This document shows, piece by piece, positions 45,312 through 54,945 of a stretch of DNA of 64,000 nt. Every line of letters starts with the position of its first letter. Within the stretch, counting starts at the first letter, position 1. Origin of the DNA: Pseudoalteromonas sp. Z1A8 (GTDB lineage: Bacteria > Pseudomonadota > Gammaproteobacteria > Enterobacterales > Alteromonadaceae); assembly GCF_011378855.1 (NCBI RefSeq), contig NZ_WTLB01000009.1:42986-106985 (forward strand), written 5' to 3'. Below the pieces are notes generated by a model. The model saw only the letters and a program-made list of their open reading frames with translations, was not told the origin of the DNA and did no database searches. A program made the translations under genes and the position numbers.

Positions 45312-46361
45312 ATGAGCCAAGTTATTCATGTGTTTGCCGACACTCCACACCACTACCTACCCATGCAGCAATTTTTTGAGCTGCAATGTAAGCCTAGTTG
45401 TACACAGCAATTTTGGGTTAAATCGGCGCAGCCTGTAGAGGGCTTTATAACGTATGCAAATAATGACGAGCTATTTACTTTATTTAACAGCTTAAATAAA
45501 GCCGATAATGTGGTGTTTCATGGTTTATTTGATATGCATATTTGGAAAAAACTGCTTTTTAATCCTATTATAAAACGCAGTAGCTGTGTGTTATGGGGGG
45601 GGGAGCTGTATCGCCACACAAAGCCGGGGCGCACACTTAAGCAGCGTATTGTGCATGTGCTGCATGCGCTAGTAATAAGGCGCTTTAATAAGGTGTTTGC
45701 ACTAAACCCGGGCGATGCACAATTAGCGAAAACAGTGCTGTGGCGCAAAAATGTAGCTGTACTACCTTACCCGCTGATAGGTATGAAAGTAGCTAGCACA
45801 ACAACGCCGAGTGAGTTTAGCGAGCAGCAACCATTAAAAATACTGGTAGGTAACTCAGCAGCGCCAAGCAATAACCATATTGATGCACTTAATAAGTTAA
45901 CGCATTTAGCAAACAGCAACATACAAATAGTAATGCCGCTTAATTATGGTGGTGAGCCAAATTACGTTAGTGATGTGATTAGCCACGCAAATGCGCTATT
46001 TGCTAATAAAGTACATGCTATTACAACAATGTTAAGTAAACAGCAATACGACGCGCTATTAAATGAGGTGCATTTAACTGTGTTTGCCCAACAGAGGCAG
46101 CAAGGGCTTTACGTAGCTTATGCTATGTTGCTTATGGGCAAGCCTTTGTTTTTACTTGATGGTACGTCGAGCTACAGTCATTTATCAACCCTTGGTTTTG
46201 ACATATATAAAACGCAAAAACTCACCAAATTTACCTTTACCGAGCTTGCCTATTTAGCAAACAAGCAAGAGAGCAAAAATGCAAGCTTAATGCAGCAACA
46301 CTTTACAGAAGATGCTTTGGCACCTAAATGGCAAGCTATGTTACAAAACTTGCATGAGTAG
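45312..46361 (+). CDS. wecF: 4-acetamido-4,6-dideoxyhexosyltransferase WecF-like
   Basis: The GT56 family transfers Fuc4NAc from its dTDP donor to lipid II in enterobacterial common antigen synthesis. The N-terminus (VIHVFADTPHHYLPMQQFF), VFHGLFD, VLWGGELY and the later QQRQQGLYVAYAMLLMGKPLFL fit this family. The length is 349 residues (E. coli 359). The start overlaps the stop of an upstream mini-ORF. In this locus the donor may be Qui4NAc rather than Fuc4NAc. Confidence 0.88.
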   Translation: MSQVIHVFADTPHHYLPMQQFFELQCKPSCTQQFWVKSAQPVEGFITYANNDELFTLFNSLNKADNVVFHGLFDMHIWKKLLFNPIIKRSSCVLWGGELYRHTKPGRTLKQRIVHVLHALVIRRFNKVFALNPGDAQLAKTVLWRKNVAVLPYPLIGMKVASTTTPSEFSEQQPLKILVGNSAAPSNNHIDALNKLTHLANSNIQIVMPLNYGGEPNYVSDVISHANALFANKVHAITTMLSKQQYDALLNEVHLTVFAQQRQQGLYVAYAMLLMGKPLFLLDGTSSYSHLSTLGFDIYKTQKLTKFTFTELAYLANKQESKNASLMQQHFTEDALAPKWQAMLQNLHE

Positions 46362-46394
46362 CTTAATGGGTCTGTTTTTTAGTAAGAAAATAAT

Positions 46395-47810
46395 ATGAGC
46401 GTAGCACGCGATGCATTAAGTGGCGTGTCGTGGACGGCGTCTTCAACCATAATCAAAGGTGTATTACAGCTGGCGCAATTAATTGTACTGGCGCGCTATT
46501 TAACTCCCGCGGAGCTGGGGATATTGGCTATTGTGCAGTTGGTGGTGAGTTTTGCCCAAATTTTTGGTGACGCGGGTATTTCAAATGCGCTTATTTTCCA
46601 TAAAAATTTAGTTAAAGACCAACTTAATCAGCTTTATATCGTTAACGTGCTGCTGGGGTTGTTTATTTCAGCTGTGGTGTTTGTAATGGCGTTTCCTGTG
46701 GCGCTTTTTTTTGATATGCAGGCGCTTACGTTATTGTTGTGGTGGTTATCGCCGGTATTTTTAATTCGTAGTTTTGGCCAGCAGCCTCTCGCTTTATTAC
46801 AGCAAGCTATGCGCTTTAATAGCATTGCTAAAATAGAGGTAGTTGCCAGTGTAGTAAGCTTTATTGTGCTTATTACGTTGCTTATATTTGATTTTCGTTT
46901 GCTTTCGGTTGTTATATCGCAGTTAATTAATGCAGTAATGCTTAGTAGCTGCTTGTTAATTGGTTTTACACATTTACGGCCCAAGCTTACGCGTTTACGG
47001 TTAAATAGTATTATGGAACCTATTAAATATGGCTTATATCAAACAGGTGAAAGCTTTGTTAATTTTATGAGTGCTCAGCTAGATCAGCTTTTAATTGGTA
47101 AGTTATTAGGTGCAGAAGTATTAGGTATTTATGCTTATGTAAAAGCGCTTGTATTTAGGCCTGCGCTACAGCTTATTAACCCGGTTGTAAATAAAGTCGC
47201 GTTTCCGCTCATGGTTAATCATCAACATACACACAGTTTAGCGCTGTTATATAGCATGATATTACGTTTGCTTAGTTTAATTAATATTCCTTTATATAGC
47301 CTTGTGGCGTTGTTTCCGGGCTTAATTTTAAACCTAACGTTTGGTGAGCAATGGCTTGAGCATGCTGAGCTATTACGTTGGTTAGCTTTGTATATGCTTA
47401 TTATTTCAATGATGAATCCTATCGGTGTACTTTTAAGAGCAAGCGGGCAAGTTAAACGCGGTTTTTGGTGGAATATTGCAATAACGATAGTCAGGCCGTT
47501 AATTATTGTGTTTAGCATTAAGTTGGGCATTGTTGAAATGGTTAAGATGCTGGTGTTATTGCAAGTTGTGTTATTTATGCTGCATTGGGTGTATTTAATA
47601 AAACCAGTGAGCGGCTTGTCGTTTGGGCGGTTAGCTTTGTCGCTTGCGCCAGCAGTGTTGGCATTTGCTATGGTGTCGTTGTTTATTTTGATTTGTGTAC
47701 AGCCTTTATTAATGTTACCGGCAGTATATTTGTTTGCGTTTATTTGTGTTGGGTATGTGCTTGCTATAGCTCCACAATTAATTAAAGTATTTAAGTTTAT
47801 TAGAGGTTAG
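46395..47810 (+). CDS. wzx: Oligosaccharide-lipid flippase (Wzx family)
   Basis: This polytopic protein of about 12 membrane helices opens SVARDALSGVSWTASSTIIKGVLQLAQLIVLARYL, typical of the MOP/PST exporter superfamily. It would flip undecaprenyl-linked repeat units to the periplasm. The length of 471 residues is normal for Wzx/WzxC-like proteins. It is followed after 4 bases by the amidotransferase-like gene. Confidence 0.9.
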   Translation: MSVARDALSGVSWTASSTIIKGVLQLAQLIVLARYLTPAELGILAIVQLVVSFAQIFGDAGISNALIFHKNLVKDQLNQLYIVNVLLGLFISAVVFVMAFPVALFFDMQALTLLLWWLSPVFLIRSFGQQPLALLQQAMRFNSIAKIEVVASVVSFIVLITLLIFDFRLLSVVISQLINAVMLSSCLLIGFTHLRPKLTRLRLNSIMEPIKYGLYQTGESFVNFMSAQLDQLLIGKLLGAEVLGIYAYVKALVFRPALQLINPVVNKVAFPLMVNHQHTHSLALLYSMILRLLSLINIPLYSLVALFPGLILNLTFGEQWLEHAELLRWLALYMLIISMMNPIGVLLRASGQVKRGFWWNIAITIVRPLIIVFSIKLGIVEMVKMLVLLQVVLFMLHWVYLIKPVSGLSFGRLALSLAPAVLAFAMVSLFILICVQPLLMLPAVYLFAFICVGYVLAIAPQLIKVFKFIRG

Positions 47811-47814
47811 TAAA

Positions 47815-49566
47815 ATGCCCGGCATAGTAGGTTTTATTGGTAAAAATATATTACCCGATACTCACCCTTGTTTATTAGAGGTGGCAGGTAAAGTTTCAAG
47901 TAGCTGGTGTATAGAAGGGCAATATCAACAGCTAATAAAAACAACGGCAGATATTGCACATCATCATTTTAATAATCAAAATTTAAGCGTTGATATATGG
48001 GGTGATGTGTATTCAATAAATGCTATTGATTGCCAGCAAGGCGATGTAGCTGAGCTTATAGCTAATCAGTATTTAATTGGTAACTTAAGTGAGTTATGTA
48101 GCCAATTAAATGGCTATTTTGCATTTGTTATTTTTGATAAACAAACACAAAAAATAACCCTGGTAACCGATCGCTTTGGTATAAAACCACTTTATATGTG
48201 GGATGATAATAATTTAGTTAAAGGCTTTGCAAGCGAACCTAAAGCGCTTGTGTTAAACCCTGACTATAAGCAACAAATTGATCTCAATGCTCTTAAAACG
48301 TTTGTTGATGTAGGGCATATGCTCGGTACACAAACCTTGTTTAGTAATATTAAACGTTTAGCCCCAGCTTCAATAACAACTATTAATATGACTACTTTAC
48401 AATATGACACCGCTCAATATTGGAGTTGGGCCGATATTAAAACAAATAATACAATAACGTTTGATGAGGCAATAGATGATGCTTATACCTTATTTGATAA
48501 TGCAGTTTCGCGCTGCTTAAAAACAATTAAGCAACCAACTCTTGCTATAACGTTAAGCGGCGGGCTTGATTCTCGCGTGTTACTAGCCGCTGCAAAAGAG
48601 CATTTTAAAGGCACAATAAAAACCTATACCTTTGGTGAAGCAGGCTGCGATGATGCTGTATTGGCAAAACAAGTAGCACAGCTTGCGGGTGTATCTAATC
48701 AATTGGTAAGTATTGATGAGCATAACTGGTTTGAAGGACGTGAGCAGGGTGTATGGCTAACCGATGGCTTAAAAAACATTTTACATATGCATGCGTTAAG
48801 TTCGGTAAGTAATATTTCAGCTGATTCTAATTATTTACTTAACGGTTATTTAGGTGATGTTACCTTTGGTGGTAGTTATTTATTTGCTGAGGATAAATCA
48901 TCACTTTCACAACAGCAACGATTAGCCCTGCGTTACTTTGAACATACTCCCTATGCCAATATAACAGATGATTATTTTAAACACGCTAATGACGACCCTG
49001 TTTTAATTTATAACCGGGGTGTGCGCTTTATTGGTGCTGGTAGTGATTTACTAAGCCATGAACTACATAATTTAAAACCCTTTATGGATAATGACTTAGT
49101 GGAATTTTTGTATTCGTTACCTGATGAATATCGCCGTAACGGCAAGCTTTATCATGCGATGTTACTGCGTTATTACCCTGATTACTTTAAAACGATTGCG
49201 TGGCAGCAAACAGGAAAGCCGATTTCGTTGCAATCAACAAGTGTTGAGCCTGCAAGAAGCCCTGTAAAGCAACGCTTAAAAGGTTTAATTAAAGGCTCTG
49301 CTTTTGAAGCGCTAGCTCGTAAATTATACCGAAACGTAACACCCAAAAGGCATTATGTTGCTTATGATACGTGGTTAAGAGAGCCACAATTTAAACACTT
49401 TGTGAAAAAAACCTTATGTAAAGACAATAGTGAAGTTAAAAAGTTATTAGGCAGTGAGTTTGTAGATGAAACTGTGAATAGTTTTTTTACCATGAGCGAT
49501 ACAGTAAAACCTGAAAAAATAGGTAGTTTATTAACTGTGGAGCTTTATTTAAAACGCTTACAGTGA
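47815..49566 (+). CDS. Asparagine synthase-like amidotransferase lacking the glutaminase cysteine
   Basis: The protein has an N-terminal class II glutaminase-like domain (with ITLVTDRFGIKPLYM) and a C-terminal AsnB synthetase domain with the pyrophosphate loop ITLSGGLDSRVLL. It begins Met-Pro-Gly, so the catalytic Cys2 needed to hydrolyse glutamine is absent. Homologues in O-antigen loci amidate uronic acids, and this locus should make ManNAcA and GlcA. The length is 583 residues. It either uses free ammonia or another amidotransferase, or has a different role. Confidence 0.82.
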   Translation: MPGIVGFIGKNILPDTHPCLLEVAGKVSSSWCIEGQYQQLIKTTADIAHHHFNNQNLSVDIWGDVYSINAIDCQQGDVAELIANQYLIGNLSELCSQLNGYFAFVIFDKQTQKITLVTDRFGIKPLYMWDDNNLVKGFASEPKALVLNPDYKQQIDLNALKTFVDVGHMLGTQTLFSNIKRLAPASITTINMTTLQYDTAQYWSWADIKTNNTITFDEAIDDAYTLFDNAVSRCLKTIKQPTLAITLSGGLDSRVLLAAAKEHFKGTIKTYTFGEAGCDDAVLAKQVAQLAGVSNQLVSIDEHNWFEGREQGVWLTDGLKNILHMHALSSVSNISADSNYLLNGYLGDVTFGGSYLFAEDKSSLSQQQRLALRYFEHTPYANITDDYFKHANDDPVLIYNRGVRFIGAGSDLLSHELHNLKPFMDNDLVEFLYSLPDEYRRNGKLYHAMLLRYYPDYFKTIAWQQTGKPISLQSTSVEPARSPVKQRLKGLIKGSAFEALARKLYRNVTPKRHYVAYDTWLREPQFKHFVKKTLCKDNSEVKKLLGSEFVDETVNSFFTMSDTVKPEKIGSLLTVELYLKRLQ

Positions 49567-49589
49567 AATTTCAAGTGCGCGCGAATATG

Positions 49590-49632
49590 GTAAACGCAAG
49601 ATTATTTTGCGATAATAACCTGCTGCGTTTAC
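49590..49632. repeat. Nested inverted repeat between the amidotransferase gene and rfbB
   Basis: GTAAACGCA and TGCGTTTAC enclose a second hairpin, ATTAT-TTTGCG-ATAAT. There is no T tract after it. The 116-base gap holds no gene; the element could be a regulatory structure or a transcript-processing site. Confidence 0.55.
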
Positions 49633-49682
49633 ACGTTATATTTAGTAAACAAAAAATAAATAAGTAGAGATAAAGGCTTTTA

Positions 49683-50825
49683 ATGAAAACTATTGTTGTT
49701 ACGGGTGGCGCAGGATTTATTGGTAGTGCTGTGATTCGTTTTTTAATAAACGAGACACCACATAAAGTAATTAATTTAGATAAGCTAACTTACGCAGGTA
49801 ATTTACAGTCATTAAAAAGCATTGATAGCTCTAAGCGGTATACTTTTGTAAAAGGCGATATTTGCGACCGAGTGCACCTAAATAGCATTTTTAAAACCTA
49901 TCAGCCTGACATAATAATGCATTTAGCGGCTGAGTCTCACGTTGATCGCTCTATTGATGGTCCCGGTGACTTTATTCAAACGAACATTGTAGGAACGTAT
50001 ACCTTGCTTGAAGCGGCACGTGAGTATTGGTGCACACTAAATGATACCGCTAAAGCTGGTTTTAGGTTTCATCATATTTCTACAGACGAAGTGTATGGTG
50101 ATTTACCCCATCCTGATGATGTGAAGGGTGAAGCGGAAAGTGTGAAGAGTGAAAACACCTCTTACTTAACACCTAGCACTTCTCAAAATTTACCACTGTT
50201 TACCGAACAAACAGCGTACGCACCAAGCAGCCCATACTCTGCCAGTAAAGCGAGTTCTGACCATTTAGTAAGAGCATGGCAACGTACATACGGGTTACCC
50301 GTTGTTATTACTAATTGTTCGAATAACTATGGGCCGTTCCATTTTCCAGAAAAACTCATCCCATTGGTTATTTTAAATGCGTTAGAAGGTAAAGCATTGC
50401 CTATTTATGGCGATGGTTCACAAATTAGAGATTGGCTATATGTTGAGGATCATGCCCGCGCACTATATAAAGTGGCTACCGAGGGTAAAGTGGACGAAAC
50501 GTATAATATTGGCGGCCATAATGAAAAAACCAATCTTGAAGTGGTCACCACTATTTGTTTAGAGCTGGATAAGCTTATTGAAAAAAAACCACGTAACCTA
50601 ACATCATTTAAAGAGCTAATAACGTTTGTAAAAGATAGACCAGGACATGACAGACGTTATGCAATAGATGCATCAAAAATAGATAGTCAACTTAATTGGC
50701 AACCGCAAGAAACGTTTGAGTCGGGTATTAGTAAAACAATAATGTGGTACTTAGAGAACCTTGATTGGTGTAAGCAAGTACAAGCCGGAACTTATCAGCG
50801 AGAACGTTTAGGAGAAAACACATGA
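49683..50825 (+). CDS. rfbB: dTDP-glucose 4,6-dehydratase
   Basis: The enzyme makes dTDP-4-keto-6-deoxyglucose. It has the NAD-binding [11 protein letters not shown], the [10 protein letters not shown] catalytic region and the YxxxK motif in YSASKAS. At 380 residues it is longer than usual (about 355). The extra ~17 residues lie right after DLPHPDDV, where E. coli RffG has only five residues before LPLFTE; this insert is coded by 7-base repeats. It overlaps rfbA by 4 bases. Confidence 0.95.
   Translation: MKTIVVTGGAGFIGSAVIRFLINETPHKVINLDKLTYAGNLQSLKSIDSSKRYTFVKGDICDRVHLNSIFKTYQPDIIMHLAAESHVDRSIDGPGDFIQTNIVGTYTLLEAAREYWCTLNDTAKAGFRFHHISTDEVYGDLPHPDDVKGEAESVKSENTSYLTPSTSQNLPLFTEQTAYAPSSPYSASKASSDHLVRAWQRTYGLPVVITNCSNNYGPFHFPEKLIPLVILNALEGKALPIYGDGSQIRDWLYVEDHARALYKVATEGKVDETYNIGGHNEKTNLEVVTTICLELDKLIEKKPRNLTSFKELITFVKDRPGHDRRYAIDASKIDSQLNWQPQETFESGISKTIMWYLENLDWCKQVQAGTYQRERLGENT
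50121..50155 (+). repeat. In-frame 7-base repeats inside rfbB
   Basis: Five consecutive heptamers, GTGAAGG, GTGAAGC, GGAAAGT, GTGAAGA and GTGAAAA, are followed by looser heptamers of the opposite sense (CACCTCT, CACCTAG, CACTTCT) to about 50190. They code for the insert that is absent from the E. coli enzyme. Confidence 0.65.
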
Positions 50826-51694
50826 AAGGAATAATTTTAGCTGGCGGCAGTGGTTCTAGACTACACCCAATTACGCTAGGAGTTTCAAAGCAAATTTTAC
50901 CTGTTTATGATAAACCGATGATTTATTATCCACTGTCGGTATTAATGCTTGCTGGCATTAAAGATATTTTGATTATTACGACTCCACATGATCAGGCTCA
51001 ATTTAAAGCTCTGCTCGGTGATGGTAGTAATTTTGGTATAAATCTGACGTATGCAATTCAAGAAAAACCAGAAGGATTAGCTCAAGCCTTTATAATTGGT
51101 GAGGACTTTATTGGCCAAGATTCAGTTTGCTTGATTTTAGGCGATAATATTTTTTATGGTGCTAATTTTTCACCTAAATTAAAAGCGATGGCAAAAATTG
51201 AGCAAGGAGCATGCGTTTTTGCTTATCAAGTAAACGACCCTGAACGCTTTGGTGTGGTAGAGGTTGATGAACACTTTAATGGTATTTCAATTGAAGAGAA
51301 ACCATTAAATCCAAAGTCTAATTATGCTGTTACTGGATTGTATTTTTATGACAACTCGGTAATACAAAAAGCGAAGCAAGTTGAACCTTCTGAGCGCGGT
51401 GAGCTAGAAATTACAGCAATTAACCAAGCATACTTAGAAGATAAAAATTTAAAAGTTGAAGTATTAGGGCGCGGCTTTGCCTGGTTAGACACCGGCACTC
51501 ACGATAGCTTAATGGAGGCGTCGTTGTTTGTTCAAACGGTTGAAAAACGACAAGGCTTTAAAATTGCTTGCTTACAAGAAATTGCTTATACGCAAGATTG
51601 GTTAACAAAAGATGCACTTGTGGAGCAGGGGCACGCACTTAATAAAACTGGTTACGGTCAGTACCTTTTAAAACTGGCAGCAGGAACACATTAA
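50822..51694 (+). CDS. rfbA: Glucose-1-phosphate thymidylyltransferase
   Basis: RfbA joins glucose-1-phosphate and dTTP to make dTDP-glucose, the substrate of RfbB. The nucleotide-binding signature [32 protein letters not shown] and the LGDNIFYG motif are clear. The length of 290 residues is normal. Its start and stop overlap the neighbouring genes (ATGA-type), so rfbB, rfbA and wzz are translated as a coupled set. Confidence 0.96.
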   Translation: MKGIILAGGSGSRLHPITLGVSKQILPVYDKPMIYYPLSVLMLAGIKDILIITTPHDQAQFKALLGDGSNFGINLTYAIQEKPEGLAQAFIIGEDFIGQDSVCLILGDNIFYGANFSPKLKAMAKIEQGACVFAYQVNDPERFGVVEVDEHFNGISIEEKPLNPKSNYAVTGLYFYDNSVIQKAKQVEPSERGELEITAINQAYLEDKNLKVEVLGRGFAWLDTGTHDSLMEASLFVQTVEKRQGFKIACLQEIAYTQDWLTKDALVEQGHALNKTGYGQYLLKLAAGTH

Positions 51695-52650
51695 TGTCTC
51701 AAAATTTAAATCAGTTTCCAACACCAAACTCAGACAATAGTAATGCACTTGACCTTGTTGAGTTATGGCTAATTTTATGGAACAAAAAGTGGCTGATTAT
51801 TGTGCTGTCTTTTTTATCTTGTGCAGGTATTTTGGCGTATTCATTAACGCTTCCTAATATGTATAAATCGTCAGTGTTACTTTCTCCTCAGCAAGAGCAG
51901 CAAAGCAGTGGCTTATCTTCTTTAGCAGGCCAGTTTGGAGGGTTAGCTAGCGTAGCCGGTATTAATTTAGGCGGCTCAAGTGACAAAACAGCTGTTTATT
52001 TAGAAATAATTAAATCAAAAGATTTTTTATATAAATTTATCGAAAAAAATAATGTAAAAGTAAACTTATTTGCAGCAAAAAAGTGGGACAAAGATACTGA
52101 GGAACTTGAGCTTGATGATACTATTTATAAAAATGGTAAGTGGTTAGTTGACGAAGAAACCCAAAAGACACTTGAGCCGACTTTGTACGAAGCGTATGAA
52201 TATTTTGTAAAAAAACTAACAGTTAAAGAAGACAAAGTAACAGGATTGGTTGAAATTTCGTATGAGCATATTGATCCGCGTATTGCTAAAACGTATGTCG
52301 AAAACATCGTTACGCTAATTAATAAATCAGTAAGAGAGCGCGAAATAGCGGAAAACAAAGAAAGTATTAAATATCTCAATGAAGAATTAGCCAATACCAA
52401 TATAGCTGAAATGCAAAACGTTTTTTACACTATTATTGAAGAGCAAACAAAGTCTATGCTGCTTGCCAAAGTGAGAAAAGAGTTTGCATTTAAGGTAATA
52501 GAAAGCCCTATTGTTGAAGAGCAAAAGTCGTCTCCGAACAGAGCTGTTATATGTATTCTAGGAGCTGTTTTTTCGGTGTTTTTTATATGTATTACTGTAT
52601 TGCTTATACACTTTATTCGTGAGAATAAGTCCTCAAATGCACGTTCTTAA
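51694..52650 (+). CDS. wzz: Wzz-type polysaccharide chain-length regulator
   Basis: The protein has two membrane helices (WLIIVLSFLSCAGILAYSL near residues 33-52 and VICILGAVFSVFFICITVLL near the C-terminus) with a large periplasmic part between them. A Pro/Asn motif (SSPNRA) precedes the second helix. This is the PCP-1 layout without a kinase domain. It would set O-chain or capsule length together with Wzy. The length of 318 residues is normal. Confidence 0.88.
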   Translation: MSQNLNQFPTPNSDNSNALDLVELWLILWNKKWLIIVLSFLSCAGILAYSLTLPNMYKSSVLLSPQQEQQSSGLSSLAGQFGGLASVAGINLGGSSDKTAVYLEIIKSKDFLYKFIEKNNVKVNLFAAKKWDKDTEELELDDTIYKNGKWLVDEETQKTLEPTLYEAYEYFVKKLTVKEDKVTGLVEISYEHIDPRIAKTYVENIVTLINKSVREREIAENKESIKYLNEELANTNIAEMQNVFYTIIEEQTKSMLLAKVRKEFAFKVIESPIVEEQKSSPNRAVICILGAVFSVFFICITVLLIHFIRENKSSNARS

Positions 52651-52653
52651 TAT

Positions 52654-53964
52654 ATGAACTTGCGAGTTAACATATTGAATAGTAGTAATGATACAAATAC
52701 TTTAAACGTATATAACAAAGTAAACGCTAAGTTATACATTTCTAGCTGCCTATTGCTTTTAGGCTGGTTATTTTTACCGTTTATTTTGTGGGTCCTTGGG
52801 CTTTTTTTGTATGCATTTGCCGTAAAAAAAACGCGTTTAGATAATTTGTTAGTTGGTGTTATTTCTGTATCGTTAAGTATGTTAATAGCCTCAAGGTTTA
52901 TAGGTTATTTGTGGGGTGGCTCTGACGATATGCCGTCATATTTAATGGCTTATGATCGCTATGATGAACTCTCTGGAATGCTTAGCGTATCATTATTATA
53001 TGCTAAGCATGGTGATGCCTTATTTGGATTTTATAGCTGGGCTGTAGCCTGGTTTACCGATAACGATATTTTTACATATTATTTTTTATCCGTATTAATC
53101 ACTTATGGATTAATCTGGAAATTTTGTAAGTTAGTTGATGGACCAAGCCCGCTATTATGTTTTTTACTGATTATTTTGTTTTATAAATTTTTTCAGTTTC
53201 AGTGGCACTTGATACGTACATGCATGGCAGTTCCTATTTTACTTATGGGAGTTTGGTATGCGCAAAAAAATAAAAAACATGGCAGCCTTATTTTTATTTT
53301 AGGGGGGCTTGTTCACTTTTCTACGTTTATTTTATTACTTCCTTTACTTATTTTTAGTAAACATTTAACTCGCCGCTGGAGTGCGTCACAACTTATTGTC
53401 ATATTTTTAGGGTTTATATTAGTGGCTCTAGTGGGCGTAGTTAGCATTAAAGTACTCGGCTCTGTGGTTAATAATTATATGGTGAATAAAATACTGACGC
53501 GATTAGTATTTGAACCTAATTTTTCAAAGCTTCCTTCGTTGTTGTTTTTTATTGTTGTGAACCTTATTGCACTACCCGGTTATTTAAAAACCAATAATGT
53601 TGCTTATTTAAGGTTGTTTAACATGATGAGTTACTTAACCTTACTCAGCTCGGTGGCACTGTTTTTTATAGGTGAGGAGTTGCATCGTATTTTTCTACCT
53701 TTGTACTTACTTTACGCACCAATGCTACTTTTTGCTTTGCAATATATAAAACCTAAGTCGATCACAGGCGTGTTTTTGTTTTTATTGATGGGTTTTCATA
53801 TAGCTGCTTTTTCATATGTAGTGCTAATAAACGAAAGTAAATTTTTTTATAAAGGTGATAAACATATCCACCCATTAGAGAGGCGTGGCTTTGATTACCT
53901 TGTGATGTTTAAGCACTATTGGAACACCGAAGTTATTTATTATGATGGATACCGTAATAAATAG
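52654..53964 (+). CDS. EpsG-family polysaccharide polymerase (Wzy-like)
   Basis: The protein has about ten membrane helices and 436 residues. YLMAYDRYDEL and the WHLIRTCMAVPIL segment after helix five resemble the EpsG/Wzy family, which polymerises repeat units in the periplasm. Wzy proteins vary greatly, so the call relies on topology and position between wzz and the glycosyltransferase genes. No other polymerase candidate is present in the locus. Confidence 0.78.
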   Translation: MNLRVNILNSSNDTNTLNVYNKVNAKLYISSCLLLLGWLFLPFILWVLGLFLYAFAVKKTRLDNLLVGVISVSLSMLIASRFIGYLWGGSDDMPSYLMAYDRYDELSGMLSVSLLYAKHGDALFGFYSWAVAWFTDNDIFTYYFLSVLITYGLIWKFCKLVDGPSPLLCFLLIILFYKFFQFQWHLIRTCMAVPILLMGVWYAQKNKKHGSLIFILGGLVHFSTFILLLPLLIFSKHLTRRWSASQLIVIFLGFILVALVGVVSIKVLGSVVNNYMVNKILTRLVFEPNFSKLPSLLFFIVVNLIALPGYLKTNNVAYLRLFNMMSYLTLLSSVALFFIGEELHRIFLPLYLLYAPMLLFALQYIKPKSITGVFLFLLMGFHIAAFSYVVLINESKFFYKGDKHIHPLERRGFDYLVMFKHYWNTEVIYYDGYRNK

Positions 53965-53990
53965 TTGTACCCTCTTATTTAGGCCTAAAT

Positions 53991-54935
53991 ATGAATAAAT
54001 TAGTTACAGTTATAATACCTACCTTTAAGCGCGCAGAGGCTTTATTAAAAGCGATTGAAAGTGTTAAAAGTCAAACTTATTCATGTTTGGAAATTATTGT
54101 TGTTGATGATAATGACCCTTCAGGTGAAGACAGACGTTTAACAGCTGATATTATGGCTGGATACGCTAACGATGAGCGCATTCATTATATACGCCACGAT
54201 AAAAATAAAGGCGCTTGCCAAGCTAGAAACACAGGTTTAGATGCAGCCAAAGGTGAGTATGTTGCTTTTTTAGACGATGATGATTTATGGGTTGATACAA
54301 AATTAGAGACTCAAGTGGCTGCTTTAAATTCGAGCGATGCAGATATTTGCTATTCAGATATGTTTTTAGAATATCAAGGCTGGAAGCGGTATTTTACTTG
54401 TGTAAGCGATGATGATTTTTATTTGTCTCTGCTAAAGCAAGGCTTTGGGATTTGTACCTCCGTTTTACTTATATCAACAACAGCTATCCGATCAATTAAT
54501 GGCTTTGATAGCAACTTACCCAGCATGCAAGACTATGACTTATTACTTCGACTAGCAAAAAAATACAAAGCAATACATATTGCGCAGCCTTTGATCACCT
54601 ATCAGTTAGCGGATGATGGTATATCGTGTAACCCAATTTCAAAAGCGAATGGGCATAGGGCGGTTATTGCTAAATATGAGGCTGAGTATATAAGTTTAGG
54701 TTTAAAGAAAGGCCTTGCGCGTCAATATGAAAGCCTTGCTGATTTTGAGCTAAGAAGTGGTAATCGTACTACTGCAATAACACATTATTTTAAAGCCCTA
54801 AAAATGTCACCCCTATCAATGCGCGTATTTGCGAAACTGGTACTTGGCAGTCTTTTTGGTAAAAAGCCACTTGAGTACTATTTATTGAAACGTCAGCAGC
54901 GTTCTTCAGTCAGTATGACTACTTCGGATTATTAA
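53991..54935 (+). CDS. Glycosyltransferase family 2
   Basis: The GT-A fold is shown by VTVIIPTFKRAEALLKAIESV, VVDDNDPSG and the metal-binding AFLDDDDLW, followed by the acceptor region with DYDLLLRLAK. It adds one sugar of the repeat unit at the cytoplasmic face. The donor cannot be inferred. The length is 314 residues, in usual range. Confidence 0.88.
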   Translation: MNKLVTVIIPTFKRAEALLKAIESVKSQTYSCLEIIVVDDNDPSGEDRRLTADIMAGYANDERIHYIRHDKNKGACQARNTGLDAAKGEYVAFLDDDDLWVDTKLETQVAALNSSDADICYSDMFLEYQGWKRYFTCVSDDDFYLSLLKQGFGICTSVLLISTTAIRSINGFDSNLPSMQDYDLLLRLAKKYKAIHIAQPLITYQLADDGISCNPISKANGHRAVIAKYEAEYISLGLKKGLARQYESLADFELRSGNRTTAITHYFKALKMSPLSMRVFAKLVLGSLFGKKPLEYYLLKRQQRSSVSMTTSDY

Positions 54936-54945
54936 GGGGCATTTG

